A stretch of 64,000 nt of DNA, taken from NCBI GenBank assembly GCA_946894095.1, contig OX335660.1:10855001-10919000 (forward strand). Reading direction: 5' to 3'. Below are positions 1 through 14,600 of this stretch, in pieces. The notes under the pieces were generated by a model. That model worked only from the letters and a program-made list of their open reading frames with translations, did no database searches and had not been told where the DNA came from. The position numbers and the translations under genes are program-made. Numbering within the stretch: the first letter of the stretch is position 1; the number at the start of each line of letters is the position of its first letter. This stretch comes from Incurvaria masculella. Its lineage: Eukaryota > Arthropoda > Insecta > Lepidoptera > Incurvariidae.

Positions 1-180
1 GGCTGTTGGTTGATAATCTCGTTATAGAGAACTTTGCTTTTAAAAAAAATACATTTTCGTCCCAGCAGTCGCTAAGTTGAGCAGTCTTAAACTACGTTTA
101 TTTTTTGTTTTGTTTGTAATACACGCTTATGATTGAAACCTGGTACGTTTATTTAGATTTTCACTGTTGTTAAACATAAT

Positions 181-393
181 ATGTTTACGTATGAACAGTG
201 TAAAAAACTTAATTCTTTCCGAAATTTCGTCCACCACGTTGCGGACAACGTCGTTCAGTAAGAAGTCATAATTTCTGACTGGACGACGCGTCAAAGGTCC
301 TAGGGGTCGCCTCGCGAACCTGATGATGTCCGCTACGTGGTGGACGAAACTTCGGAAAGAAGTAAGTTCTTTACACCGTGCATCAGTAAACAT
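181..393. repeat. Palindromic (fold-back) MITE-like element
   Basis: About 60-bp inverted arms read outward from ATGTTTAC on the left to GTAAACAT on the right. Inside the arms CGTCCACCACGT pairs with ACGTGGTGGACG. The loop is about 75 bp. The minus-strand open frame across it is a by-product of the hairpin. Confidence 0.75.
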
Positions 394-1528
394 TCAAGCA
401 TGAATACCTGTATTCATGTATTTGAAGTGGTCCGGCCGCACAGTCTTTGGTAATATTTTAACTCCGTTGTGGCAAAGTTCTTTAAATTCCATTTTTTATA
501 TTTAATAATTCCATGTATTTGGAATACTTTCATTAATAAAGCTACAGGATATTTTTGTGTTGCCAAAGTAGTATGATAACAAGATGGGATGATTCCATAC
601 CATTTGATAACTACCAAAATGCTTGGGAATGTGCAAGAAGTTTTATCGCAAGAATAAAAAATAAGCCTAAGTCGAGTTGGAGTAGTGAAGTGGTTAACTC
701 ACGAAAATGTAATCCAAGGTTTCTAAAAAAACAATAAATCCAAGGATAAATGCTGATTGTCCAGCTTAGTTGAAAAAATCCTGTAACAATCGCATTTTTC
801 CTACATTTTCTTTACTGCTTCTCAAGTAGAGGAAGGTATTGATCTGAGGTGTCGTTTGTAGACCAGTCATCTATGATTAGGCCAAAACAATTTTTGAAAC
901 GAATAATTTTTTTTTTCACAGAATAACATATTTTGACATAAATATAATATTTGCCTCCCATAAAAAAATCTGACCCCCTTTCGAATCCTCTTATCTAGCA
1001 ATAAATATGATTCTATTAAGATTCTTTGAGATCTAATTGGTAAAAATGATTTCATGATTTGTCAAGTAACCGATGCGATTCGAATTCACATAAAAACACA
1101 CAAAAGTGCAGAAATAAATTTGGCCCACAGTAGAGGTGGTAACGAAATGTTTAGTTTCTAAGATGGTTTTTGACAAAACCAGGCGGCAGATAGACGGACA
1201 AAAAACGATTACAATAACATTAAATTTCTCATGTGTATGGCGACCATAAAAACCCTTGCAGAGTAGCTACAGCGACAACGGTTGAGATATATAGATAGCA
1301 AGAAACTAATTTGAGAGAACACGAGGAAGTCTGGCCGCTCTGATTCTTGTTATATTGAAGTAATCACAAAAAAATATATATTTTCTTACTTCAAAAAAAC
1401 AAAACCACGGTTATATTTTGTGAAAATAGGTGCAGTGAGCCAATGGGCACATTGCGAAATCCTACCATAAAAATAGACTGAAAATATGTACAGGTTGATA
1501 ACAGGCTTACGCTTCAAATGTTAATCAA

Positions 1529-1672
1529 GTAGTCCTGGGCATATTTGGAGCAAAAAAGGTAAATAACATTTTGTTCTACAACTTAAAAAAGTTGGCACTC
1601 CCAATACAATTTTGTAAATTCCTACACACAGAATGTTATCTAGCCTTTTGCTCCAAATATTTCCAGGATTAG
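1529..1672. repeat. Short inverted-repeat element
   Basis: Arms of about 40 bp: TATTTGGAGCAAAA on the left pairs with TTTTGCTCCAAATA on the right. GATAACATT-type sequence continues the pairing inward. About 60 bp separate the arms. MITE-like. Confidence 0.65.
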
Positions 1673-4635
1673 GTGGTTAACGTTTGGACCCATAAGTCTA
1701 TTAACATGGTATCATGCCTACCTGCCATATCATTTGTGACTTGTCAATTCTTCTCAATAAAAATACATGATGACCTTGGTCTTACCAATTATCTCACAAC
1801 ATGTACTAAAACGATTTTTCGACTAAACATTTTCTTCATTTTCACCACTAGCTCGATCTGCTACTATTTACAAATTTATGGTTATGGTGGTTTTCTTACA
1901 AAGTTTTGAAGCTGAGAAAGTTACGACTTACATTTTGTTCACGTATTAATAAAACTTGTATTTGCTGGCTCACAACCTCTCACTTACAAGGTAAGTTTTA
2001 CCACTCAACTATGAACAATGTTGAAGCAGAAATTTAATATTCAGTAAGCCACTTACCCGATTTTTTTTCAATTCTAGGAACTCCGTAATACATGTCCGGA
2101 CCATTATTATAGAGAGAGAAACCAGGCCAAGCCAAATTTATTAACAGGCACTTTGTTTAATATGTTGAACGCCCACAAGGGTTCCACGCTCGAGTCTCCT
2201 ATTTTTCGTAATTCAGATTTTAAGTTTTTGTTCGATTTACCTGTGCACATTGATAATGTATTTCGACATAAAACATACCCCCCACACCCTCGACCACCGA
2301 TGACCTCCTCGGCCTGAACGGAAAACATGCCAGGTTTGCCTCAGCGTTCAACATGTTAGCTTTTTATTTTTTCTATTTAATTCCTTTAGAATGTAAATGT
2401 TTAAAAGGTAAAATGTAAACGGATTTTCTACGTGTTAAAATGTAAGGTGTCTCCAACTATATTTTTATGTCAAAATATGTTCACCTTTGCAATAACTACG
2501 TTACATACTTTCAGGTAATACATTTTATATACTAGATAACCATCTCTACCCACAATACATGCAATGCAATACTTGATTTTAAAATATAAAAAAAATTTGG
2601 TTATTCCGAGGTATATCTTAAACTCGAGATGCACGATAAAGCCGAGCATACTCTTACCAATTATGTTCATAGGTTTTAGTCCCTTGACGAACATATATAC
2701 GTACGGGTGATTTTTTCAAGTGGGCATTCAGGGCCAAATTCAAAACTATAAGAAATAGCGAAAACCCTCAAAGGCCGATTTTGATAAAAATTTAAACTGC
2801 ATTATTCGATTTTGGTGTTTCCTAGCCGGGAATCGAACTTGTTGATTTTGAGAAAAATAAAGCACCTGTATTATTGCACCAGTAAATAGTATCGATTATA
2901 AGGAACAAATCCTGTGAAGTAATGTTATACGACAAACTAAAGGAAAGTGTTGATTTTGAATGAAGTGATTAAAATTTTCGAGTTCATGTTTAATCTTTGC
3001 AAAAGGCCCTTCTTCCTATCGACTAAGCGATAGAATTCTATAATTGGCTAATTTTGAGGAAGCTTTCTTAGATGAATGTGATGCTAATAATAAGCTGTTT
3101 AATTCTTAATTTAAAAAATAATCAAAAATAATCAATGTGTGCCAGACGCCAGATATTCACATACCTAACAGTAGCAGGAAAAGATATCATGGATTTTTAT
3201 TTTTTTACATAAAAATATTGCAAGAAATTTTAAATTTCAATTAATTCAATTGTTCCAGGTAAACCTTGATTTTGCAATTCATAATCAATAGAAGCTGTTG
3301 CAACATAGCCTCAAGTGTATGCAAAGAAAATATCTATGTGTGTTAAAATACTTACCTTATTTTAGAATGAGTACCTTCTTTACGAAGAAGGAATGACATT
3401 AGGTAAGCTCGGTATAAAAACGATATTGCGCTGTCCAATCAGATCTAAGACATATTGGAAGTCTTGAAGATAGATGAAGGCCCTGAAGCCTCTGTCACAT
3501 GCAAAGACCTTTTTCTGATTTTTTTAATGGATGAACTGAACATTTCTTTCCTCTAAATATTGTTTTCTTCCACTTGTTGCCATTTTCCTGTTCACTTGCA
3601 TCTATATGCATTGGGTTGCCATGGTCACTGCAAACACTTTCATGCAGGAAGTTTGCTTTTGATCATTTTAGTTTTTTCCTGAACTTCCAAAATGTTATCC
3701 GCAGACAATCCCACGAATACGACTCACTCTCCCAAATAGAGTTGCAAATAAAGACACATCCTATTAGATATATTGATAGCACCAGAATTGCCCATTCACA
3801 GTCCATTTCCCATCGCAGTCAGTCCACAACTTACTACATAACTACCGATATAAAGATTATAAGGATGATGTTCAAACAATCAATATTGACTTCAATGAGC
3901 CCCTAGTTCCAATCCTTATGCATTTTATCGATAACGTAATTACATAATGACATACCTCCTTTTTTATACAAATTCCTGAAAGCAAAGTGTCGGTCGTTTT
4001 TTTTTTGCTGATGATATTGAATATGTACTAAACTTATATATCTTGAACTTAAATAAAAAATGCACAGAAAACCCACAGAAGTGCACAAATAAATATAGGC
4101 CACCATATTATTGCATAGGTGATGACAAAAACACACCACACTGTGAAATTATGGATATTTTCATAGAAGTGCATGTAGTAATTGTGTGCCCCACAAAACT
4201 ATGAACATCGGAAGTATTTGTTCCCTCATTCTTACTTTTGTTAATGTCGGATTTCTATATACTTGAGTTAAAATAACCTCTCAAAATGTTATGGCTTTTT
4301 TTAAAAAGTTCTATGCACGAAGAAAGGGAATGTAGAAGTATAGAGCAAAGAGCTTTCTGCACATGAAAGAAAATATTGTACAATTATTTTATTATGTCAA
4401 ATTATAAATGTGAGGTCGGTTGAGGTTTCACTATGCCAACTAAGCAGGGATAGCTGTTCTCTTTCATTCATATAAAAATATCACCAACAGATTCTAAATA
4501 TTTTATTAAATGTTACATTTGACAATCACAGTCCGAGCCAACTCGGAACAGTATCACAGATCGCTTTACGACTAGAGCACTCGCTAAGGCTTAGCTAACC
4601 CTTCCTCCGATAGCTAACTGGGGGTGATATCTTAC

Positions 4636-5653
4636 TTGAGGGGTCGGCCGGATCGGTGGCGAGGGTCGCGGGCGGGTTTGGCGCGTTGCATTTGTTGTCG
4701 GGGGAAGCGGGCGACTCCACTTCCTTCTCGGGGCTCTCGGATTTTTCGCGGTTGCGGCGAATATAGTTCCGGTCGCGCGTCGAATTCTTAAGCTCCTTGA
4801 AGGCAACCAGTTCATCAACGCTCGACTCCTTCCTCTCTGGCACTTCCACTTCCACCTCCATCTCCTTCTCCATCTCCTTCTCCTTCTCCATCTCCTTCTC
4901 CTTCTCCTTCTCCACCTCTTCCGTCTTCGTCTCCATCTCCACGGGCGGCGGCACCTCCTTTGGTTTGCTCTCCTTGGGGCCGTTCCTCGAGCCTTTCTCC
5001 GGCGAGGAGCTCGACGCCTTGCCCTCCCGCTTTCTCGACTTCTTGTTCACACGCGGCGAGATCGGCGCTTCTTTCTTTCGCTTGGACGGCGAGGGAGCCT
5101 CTGGCGACGTATCGCTAACTTTCGTGGGCGACGCGTCGGTCGGCTTGACCTTGGGGATCCTCGGTATCGGGGGCAACCTGTTCACTTCCTTCGGTGTGAC
5201 AACTGGGAATGTAGACAGTCCCAATTTTAGTGAGTCGCTCGGTGGTTTGTTTTTGTGCTTCGATTCGGCGTCCCGATCGAGCGGTTCGGGCTCGATCCTT
5301 CTCTCGGGGCGGTTACGTCTTCTGTCGAGGCGGGGATCGCGGGGGTCCCTCCGGGGGCGCGGGTCGCGCGATTTTTCAGACCCTTTTGGACCAAGCTCGG
5401 GTCGGACGTCGATGGTGAGGATGTTTTTCCGTTTGGTGACTCTGTCGGAGCTCTCGAGTGGTTTGATGTCGAAGACGTCCGGCGCGACGGGCGTTTGAAG
5501 CGCGGCGGCGCGGCGAGCGAGCCGCGGATCGGCGCGGCGCGCGGCGCCGGCCAGCATGGCGGCGGTGACGGGCGTGATGCGAGCACCGCCGCTCGCCCCT
5601 GCCACTGCCGGCACCACCGCGCTGCCTGAAGCGCTAGCTCGGGATGGCACCGG
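4636..5653 (-). CDS. Pcf11: Pcf11 coding exon 6 (DPR-rich and charged low-complexity region)
   Basis: 339 codons plus one base, from TTTTCTAG| to CTCAA|GTAAGATAT. It contains ADPRLARRAAALQ, repeated DPR units (RDPRPRRDPRDPRLDRRR), NILTIDVRPELGPKG, a Pro/Ser/Lys tract, and a Glu/Lys/Met block encoded by a degenerate CTCCTT/CTCCAT repeat at about 4850-4920. It ends with ELKNSTRDRNYIRRNREKSE. If the donor were not used, the frame would stop at 4595 after SPPVSYRRKG. Confidence 0.9.
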
Positions 5654-8600
5654 CTAGAAAAATAACATTAGCATCATGACAAAGCAACAATCTACTACCA
5701 TATACATTAGAAAATTACGTTACCGATACAAACATAGTTTACTAGTCGTTTGAAAACCACTGTTTGAATTTACTTGATATTTGGTATCTAATATACAGCA
5801 AAAAATATCTGTGCCTGCATGTTATTGTTTTTTCGGGAAATGTATCCTGGGTCAAACCACAGAGGAAACAAAATATGTATGAAGATTTTCTTTTTGCTTT
5901 CATTTGATTCAGTTTCGATTTTTCAAAAAAACAAACACTTGCAGACACAGATATTTGTTGCCCGATATTAGATCTTAAATTTCAATTTAATTTGAACTGT
6001 GGTTTTTAAATGAGTAGTAAACTACGTTTGCATAGGGAGCATAGATTACCGGCCATTATTAAGGTGGCCCTTCCCGGCGGGACTCACTCATTTCACGGTA
6101 TAAAACAGTGCTATTTCACCCTGGGACCTTCCCTGTTTCAAAGAAAAAGACAACCTATGCTTAAGATTTTGTAAATAAATTTTATGTCTAGTATTGTAGT
6201 TATGTATTTCAGTATTCAAGGTATTATGGTGCTTACATTTCCTAGCATAGCAGAGATTTTGATAAACATATGCGCTAGGTAGGGTCATAATTCCTATTTC
6301 GCTAAATACACTCCTACAAGATCTATTGCTTTCATACTATAAATACAACGCAAGGCTCTTTTTTGCAAGATAAATATTATATTTGCTTCTGCTGCATTTC
6401 CCCAAAACATTAGTCCGTGCCACAGAGTTCTAGTTAGAATTTAATTAGTCTAGTTTTTTCTGTATATGGATAAGCCATATCTGTAAATGTCTGTAAAGTT
6501 TTGTTGGATTACTTCAGAGGACAGTTTACCTTTCTCAATGAGAAGTAACGTGGATAGAATTGCATTCACTCGATTCACTCATTTTTATTAGACTAGGAGG
6601 TAGCAACTGGCTGAAATTGTGTTCACAGGATAAAGAACAACCTTCTGAAGCTAAATGAGTCGGTCTGCCTGCGCCAAATGGTTGCGCTATCTAGATAACG
6701 CACCTGAAAAAGTTGTTATGTTATCCTGATTAAAAAAATATGAAAGGTATAGGCTGCCCCAAACATCTAGTTAGCTCTGAAGTTGTCGCGCCATGCGTTG
6801 CGCAGATGTAAAAAAATGTGTATGTAAAAAAGTTGGCCTACTATCAAGGTATGTGATAAAAATCAAGTTGGAAAATAAAGACTCAACAGTTTTATTAAAT
6901 TAAAATTTAGCAATGCCATAAACGTTATTACATGTTTCCGAAGTAACAACTGCATTTCCGATTTTCGAAAACTAGAAGTAGGGTGCTTGATCTTCCAATT
7001 AATGTGGTACGACCGCATTATCTACACAAAATCAATTATTAGATGATAATTGATTGCTCGATCAGATGGTTTATGTTATCTTCTGTTATTTTCCACTGAA
7101 ATCCTAGATCTTTTAAGATTTGTCTAAGGCTTGTAGCTGAACTTTCAAAATTAATGTCGGCCTTTATTTTGATTAAGATGCCCTACAGTTGGCAACTCTT
7201 AGTCCGTGATATGAAAATTATGCACACATCTTTTTATTAAACCTTGATCAAAGTTATCAATCCCCGTTATTTTCCTTTTTTCCCGATCTATTCTTACCAG
7301 GCGTACGAAGTATTGCAAGATCCAATTTGTTTGCTTTTGCGTTCATTCTGGACAGTGTTGCTGTTGAAACTCCACAGTTTGCGGTGACTCTTTTTTGGAC
7401 ATGTTGAAGGTCAATTTTGATGGCTTTCTTAGTTTGCTTTTTCGTGAAGTATACATTGTAACTTGGGTTCGTGAAGTAACTTAGGTATACGTTGAAGAAG
7501 ATTTTTCTTGATTGCCAGCGTAAAACGGTATTCCGTCGAGTCATTTTAGTAACACAATACAACAATAACAATTACAGAAACAAAACTAGTCACGAAACAA
7601 CAAAACGACTATAACAATAACAATGCAATGCACGACTTCTGTTGCGAATGTAAACGTGTACGAACAATAAAGGTACACTCTCGCGCAAAAATCTTGGCTA
7701 GCGAGGTTCGGGAGGGGTGTTTATGCATTTAGTTTTTTTCTTCTTTGTTAGTTCTGTACAGATGCCATCTGCAGTGTTGACTGCAATAATCATCTCATTT
7801 GTATGCCCTATGCTGTTTTGTTTTCTCATCATAGGCCGAGAGAGACTCAGCAGTCTCTTTCCTCTAGAAGCCCGATTCTTCAGAAGGACTATAGGCTTTA
7901 TACCGTCATGCTACGACACTTGGAAGCCGATTACCCATTTAGCCACACATGGTATGACACTATAAACACCGGTTAAGTCCTTGAACCCCTAAATAACCAC
8001 AGCTTCATCACAATTGTTTCAAAGTATAATGGCATCCAGATGTCAGTTCTGTTAAAAAATAATAATATGAAAAGCATGTAAAAACTCACGGGTCCCAAGC
8101 GCGCTTGCACGGGTATCTTGCCAGTTGACGAAGCTTCTGTCGAAGTCGGCGGCAACACTGACCCTTCTGACCGCGTGACCGCACCCTGTGAATAAAAAAA
8201 AATAGTTGCATGAGAATAAAAACTTAGTGAAACACTTAAAAATCCTAGTTCGAATCATCATGACCTAGCTCGGCTCTTAAAGACGAAACTTCTTCAGCAC
8301 CGTTGGGATTGTAACCCGATGAAATGAAAACCAACACATTTTAGCCTGTGAGAGAACGAGATAAATACATTACACTATACATATACAGCCGTATTCAGAC
8401 TAAACCGGTTTTTGTATGGTTAGTCCGTAATAATCTCATACTAAGTTTTGACAGTTTCTCTCTGAATACGACTGATACACTTTAGCCCGAGCTTGCATTG
8501 AAAATGCGTCAACCCACTGCTGGCACGTCAATGTTGTCTGAAGGTTTCACTTCTATCATGTGTGAACTGCTGTTTTTTTGTGTAATTTTTGTTTAAATAC

Positions 8601-11600
8601 AATTATATGATGATTTATGACAATCGTTTAGGGAGAATGCCCATTGCCCCATATATTTTAGCTTTATTCGCCAAATCAGTGTTTGCAAAAAGCGTACTCT
8701 ACCTGCTTGCCGTGGGCGAGCTGCTGCCGCTTGGCCTCCAGCTCCATCTCGATCTTCTTGCGCCGCAGCACGAGCAGCTCGCGCTGCTTCCGCGCCAGCT
8801 CGCTCAGGATCGCCTGCTCGTGGTCGCCGCCGGGCGAGCTCGCTCCGGCCGCGCTCGCCGCGGCGGTCGGCGCCGCCGTCGTCACCGCTGCACCCTGCCA
8901 CACCACACCGTGCACGTTCATATAAAATTTTGCTTTTTGCAGGAAGCTTCTTTATGGATGGGTCCTCATTGTCGTGTAACAGAACTTCCAACATTTCAGA
9001 TAAAAAAAGAAAAGTGTTGGTATGTACTTGCAAAGCTCCAAAACTGAATAAAGCAACCTCATTAAAACTTACTTTGAAATAGTTTCGAGTTCTTTTATAA
9101 CTTTCTGTTCCACAAACGGAAAAATAAACCTATTCAACATTAGGCCGTGCATGTTGCAAGAGTTGGCTTTGTAACAATATATTATATGGAACTTCTAGTC
9201 CTATTATCGTGCTGGTAATCAAATCAAAAGTCTCATCGAGATCTAACTTCCTGTTATATGCAAATATTTTTCCTGACATATATATTTTCGTCACATGCAA
9301 ATTTTATTGTGTCATACGCATTTGTTGTCTTGTTGATTACAGATTTAACCACGATTGGCTATGCCAGCCTCGTAATGATTGTTTTGTGTTTATTGAAGAC
9401 TTCCCAGTGTAAATAAACTTAATAAACAATTTATGGATTATAGGAATAAATGTGATCTATCTGTGTATAAATCTTTTGACAGGTTATTCCACATTCACAC
9501 AATAATTTCGTACAGCAAATCCTACACTATTGTAATTATAATGAAAATTTGAAAAATCTAAATCAAATTTTTAGTCATTTAGTTAGATCCTATCGTGGTT
9601 TATCTAACAATTTTAATTTAGCAATTGCACGTAACAATTAAAATTGATAGACTTTACAATAAAACGCAGGTCATAAATGTCACGTTTTGCAATTACTGGC
9701 TAGACATGTAAGTCAGTTGACAGTTATCTCGACCAGTCATCTTGGGCCTTAAGCTGTTTGGTTCAAGTGGGAGCATACTTCATTAATCTTTACCTATCGC
9801 CAACTACATAGAGATGGACTTTGGCACATGTGTCTCCATAGAGACGGTCAAACCGACGTTTGAAAAGAATTCCATTATTATTTGTTGTGCATTGCCGTTT
9901 TTACGATTTATCAAGCATTTGACCGATAAGACACCAAAACTTCGATCGGCTTACCTTCTTGTGGAAGTGCGGGTTGAGGTGTATGACGGGCGGCTGCGCC
10001 TGTGGCTGGGCCGCGGGCGCTGGTCGAGGCGGGTGCGACTCGATCGGCCACGCGGGGTCCACCAGATTCACCTTCACGTCGAGCTGGAACAGCTTGCCCG
10101 GTGGGAAGATCTCGTTCCACGTCTCGCGCAGTTTGAACATCTGCGAGCGTGTCCGTTCATCCACCTGCAGTCACACGCTACGCTGCACTACAACGCGTTA
10201 CCGGTTCCAAAGTAAAATTACTGCTAATTAAGACAATTAACCGTATAAACTGTTCCTGCATGCGTCAAAATTCTTTGTAATTTAACAGCTTTAAAGTACT
10301 GATTGACTGATAGTAACTAACCCTTAGCACCCAATAAGTTGCATATATTTTGAGTAGAGTATCTTCACTCAAATTTGAAGCCCCTAGCCAGAGGACGTGG
10401 CTAATGCAAAATACCAGTCGACTTACATTATTAAATGCGGGTGATAATTGAAAAAAATGTGTTATTTTTATTTTACCAACAGAACCCTATGACAAATCCG
10501 AGTGTAGGTGTGATATTCGCCACCCATGTCCAGTTACATACAACGTTACCACGTTCTTACGGAACATAATTAATAGGATATTCAGAATTCGTTATTAAAC
10601 CTTTTTTGTTTACTTTAAAATCCCAATAATCATTTACCAAATGCTGTTGCAACACCCGTAAACATTTATTTTTTTCATCTTGCATTCCGATCTGTAATTT
10701 TTTTTGTTATTGAGTGATATATTAGATTTGATTTTGATAGAGGTCTTGGGAGTCACATATCCACTGATATATCCCCATTCTATTAGGTTGGGGAAAAAGT
10801 TTCTTCGCATTTTTTAAGAAAATTCAAAACATTTTTTAATATGGTTTATTTACATTTAACTAAAGTATGTAGGTACCATTTTGTTCGATAACTTTTTGCC
10901 ATCTTGTAGGTAGGGACATGATCCCATTGCTATAGAAATATTGGGACTTCTGATCAATATACCGCGACAAATGGTTTTGGCAGTCCTCTCGTGATGTTAA
11001 CCTGACACTGCCTAAAGAATTCTGAAGAGACCTAAACAGGTGGAAATCTGAAGGTGCAAGGTCAGGACTATACGGCGGATGCATTAACACCTCCCAGCCA
11101 AACTCTCTTAGTTTTTGCTGAGTGGCTAAAGATGTGTGAGGTCTAGCGTTATCATGATGAAAAACCACACCCCTTCTGTTGATTAATTCCACCCGCTTTC
11201 TCTCAACTTCTTGCTTTAATCTCATCAGTTGTTCGCAGTAGAGTTCAGAATCGATGGTCCTGCCTGGTGGTAACAGCTCATAATGAATAATGCCCTTCCA
11301 ATCCCACCACACACACAGCATCAACTTGTTGCGAGTTAACCCGGGTTTCGCCACAGTCTGTGAAGCTTGACCGGCCTTTGACCACGACCTTTTTTGCACG
11401 TTCTTGTCGTACGTGATCCACTTTTCATCACCAGTTATCAGCTTCTTCAAAAATGGTTCGGTTTCATTACGTCGTAATAAAGAATCACAAATGAGTACAC
11501 GGTTCATTAGGTTTCTTTCAGTGAGCTCGTGAGGTACCCAAATATCGAGCTTTTTTGTGTACCCAGTTTTTTTCAAATGCGCCAAAACTGTTTTGTGGTC

Positions 11601-14600
11601 AATTCCTAGTTCTTCAGCTACGTCGTAACTACTGATATGCCGATCTTGCTCCACTTTTTCAAAAATGGCATCCATTTTATCCGTAATAGGGCGACCAGAG
11701 CGACGTGCATCTTTGACATCAAAATTTCCGGATTGAAAACGCTTAAACCAAATTTGTGCTACTCTCACAGACACTGCAATAGGTCCATAAACATCGCAAA
11801 TTTTTTTCGCGGCTTGCGTTGCATTTTTACCTTTTTTGTAGTAAAATTTTAAAATGTATCGAATTTCTTCATTAGATTCACTCATTTTGACAGTACGAAA
11901 AACAAATGAGAATCACACATTTTCCTAATTTGAATTTGGAATTATGTTCTTTAAAATTTAAACTTTCAATGATACCAAAACCAGCCAGATACAAATAGTA
12001 TAGCCAAAGAGATTTTATTACAAGTTCATACATACTATAATGCGAAAAGACTTTTTCCCCGACCTATTATATCTCTAAAAGATATATTGTGGAGCGGACT
12101 GAAATTGTGAATATCTTTGCGCTGCAACTACTATGGCTATATTTAATATTTTTGACGAATTCGTGCCTTAAAGTGTAATACTTTTTGCGTTCTGTGTAAA
12201 AAAAAACATTGTATGGATCGGAACATCCTTAAGCCTTGTAAATGTTACTTTTGGATTCGTTAATTTCGAAGCTGTCTTTTGAGTGTAGTAGAATTCTTTC
12301 TGTAGTTTTCAGTTTTAACCTTAATTTCTTCCGTCACTGTTACAATGATCACGATGTAAATTGTGGTGTGTACCGAGGTGCATTTGTTATTATGCACATC
12401 ATTTTTGACTAGAAGCGCTGGATGATCTCTATAATAGAGTTGCTGCCGTACCCCTAAGTTCCACACCACAAGTCCTAATGGGTTTTAAGAATGCATTTCT
12501 ACAAGAGCAATTTATTTTCCATGGCGAGGTGAGACTTATTCCACATCAGCCAATACATGCTTCCAAGTTTCACACTCAATGGATTATGCTTTTCACAAGT
12601 ATTTCGCTTTCTTAGCCTGTTTAATTTGGATCCCAATCAATACCACTGGTGGACAGGTATATCGTCTGATAGTAAATGTCACTTGCAGACATTTGGTCTC
12701 ATTTGCCTTGATATGCCACATTTTGAGCTAATCTGATATGTTACTCAATGTAATACATATATTGCAACAACTTTCTAAACGGAAAACTAGTCTAAGTAAG
12801 TATCTCGTTCACATGACATACACACATGCAAAAGTGGGATAACCGTATCGCTGACCGGCTATAATCAGATGGAGAATTGTGGGGCGCTTTGATAGCGGAC
12901 AGAGTTTACAAATTGTGACGAGGATCGGAAAGGCTACAATCGGTATTTAAGAATGTAAAAACAAAATGTCTGTTCATACACATCATATCATAAAATAATG
13001 ACACAAAATAAAAACAATCCTTAGGAAGTTTAATCAAAAAAAGTTGGAGCAGTTCTCACCTGCTTGAAGGTGCTCGTGAACATGTTGACGATACTCTTGG
13101 CGAAGTGCTGCGTGTAAGCGCCGCCCACATTCTTGCAGATCGAGTCCACCAGGTAGAGCACGGGGAGCTTGATGTCGGGTCGCACCTGCGCGGAATATAA
13201 CACATCGTCTAGTGCCCCCTGCCCCTCTCCCTTCCCTAGCGTTCAGCTTTGTGTCGCATCACACTCACCGCCCTCCGGTGATGGCACAGCATCTTCATCT
13301 TCTCCATAGCACTTGGGTGAATGTACGTAAATTACTCCCATAAAGAATCATATGTTCTTTTTAAGTGAGCGATCATCGCGAAAGTAATGTGGGTAGGGTA
13401 GCAATGAGACAAAAGTTTGGTTTGCCTACTATTTAATAAATAAATTTAAAAAAATAAATAAGTAAGACTTCAGTTTCAGAAATTCTTTATTGGTTCACAA
13501 TAGTAAGCATAGCGCTGAAATAAAATATTCATATAGGTATGTATTGCATAGGAGGTTGGTTTATGATATTATTTAATTATTCAGTTGGAAGTTTTTATCT
13601 AAATAGGGCATTACTGTAAAAATAGATTTTTTTTAAATGTTTCAGAACAACTTTTCTATGAACCTCTTTGTTGCGACACTCATATTCAGCAGGATATACA
13701 AATTGCCCTTAATTTATTTTAATGTGTTTACATTATTGATTGATGTCTTTAATCAGCATAAAAGTAAAATGTTGTAATACTTTACTGCACAGCAGGTCTA
13801 CATAACGTTAGCAATTCTTAGGTCTATATTTTGGGCAAATTCCATAACCTTGTGGTGTCTTCAATAACAAGTATTGATTATTATATTAACTGGATATGGA
13901 TATGAATACTACATTGTCATAATATTAGCCCAACACATTACATTTGTCATGATGGGGACCTTTCTTACACGGCTATAAATAAATATAAATATCTTTGGTG
14001 TAGATTAAGGAAAATGAATAAGCAAGTTGGCGAAACCCCTGTGTTTCATACCAAAGGCTAGTGGCAAGGTGATGTATTTAAACTGAAAGCAAATAACTCG
14101 AGCGAGAGCATTAAGGTGGTTCAACCCGGCGGGACTAACTCATTCGCGGGCACAGTACAAAACCGTACTGTTCTCTCTGGGACTTTCTATGTTTCAAAGA
14201 AAATGACAGGCTCCGTGATGAGGAAGATGCAAATTTTAATTACAAAACGACTTCTAGCTAAAAGTAAACTACGACCGCTGTAGTCAAAAATCTAACAAAA
14301 ACCAAATAGATTATAAATCTTGATTAAATAAGCTATGTTTGATGACTAATCTTTTTAAGATGTTTTTACACCTCCAAAGTTATTGTATAAAACGGGCGAA
14401 AAATTCGAACTTGCGGACCTTATAACTTACGAACCAATCACAATTTTACAATGCCAACGGTCATCAGACATCTAGTACGATCAAATAAAGCTATTTTGAG
14501 CAAAATTTTGGATCTCTGACAAGAAATATGGGCGTGATCTTCTTTCCTCGTTTGTATGGGGAGTTGTCAGGGCCCACCTTAATAACAGAATTCGCTTTGA

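Larger units (their letters stand above)
1..4635. other. AT-rich stretch, intron or 3' part of Pcf11; no exon recognised
   Basis: No recognisable coding exon on either strand. It holds two palindromic elements (181-393 and 1529-1672) and a weak pair of related repeats around 1085-1145 and 4055-4105 (shared CACAGAAGTGCA-type words). Short open frames here have no family features. Missing Pcf11 exons, if present, are too small to call. Confidence 0.5.

Noticed and set aside
127..393. 88-codon minus-strand frame at the left edge
   Set aside because: It covers a palindromic repeat and has no independent coding evidence.
2107..2328. Open frame with Lys-rich segment proposed as a missing Pcf11 exon
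   Set aside because: No similarity to Pcf11 C-terminal motifs and no matching splice sites.
4797..5498. Long plus-strand open frame rich in Ser/Phe
   Set aside because: Antisense shadow of the Pcf11 charged exon; composition follows from the repetitive complementary strand.
8589..9047. Open frames on both strands around Pcf11 exon 4
   Set aside because: Only the spliced minus frame 8703-8894 fits Pcf11; the others run into the introns or read the wrong frame.
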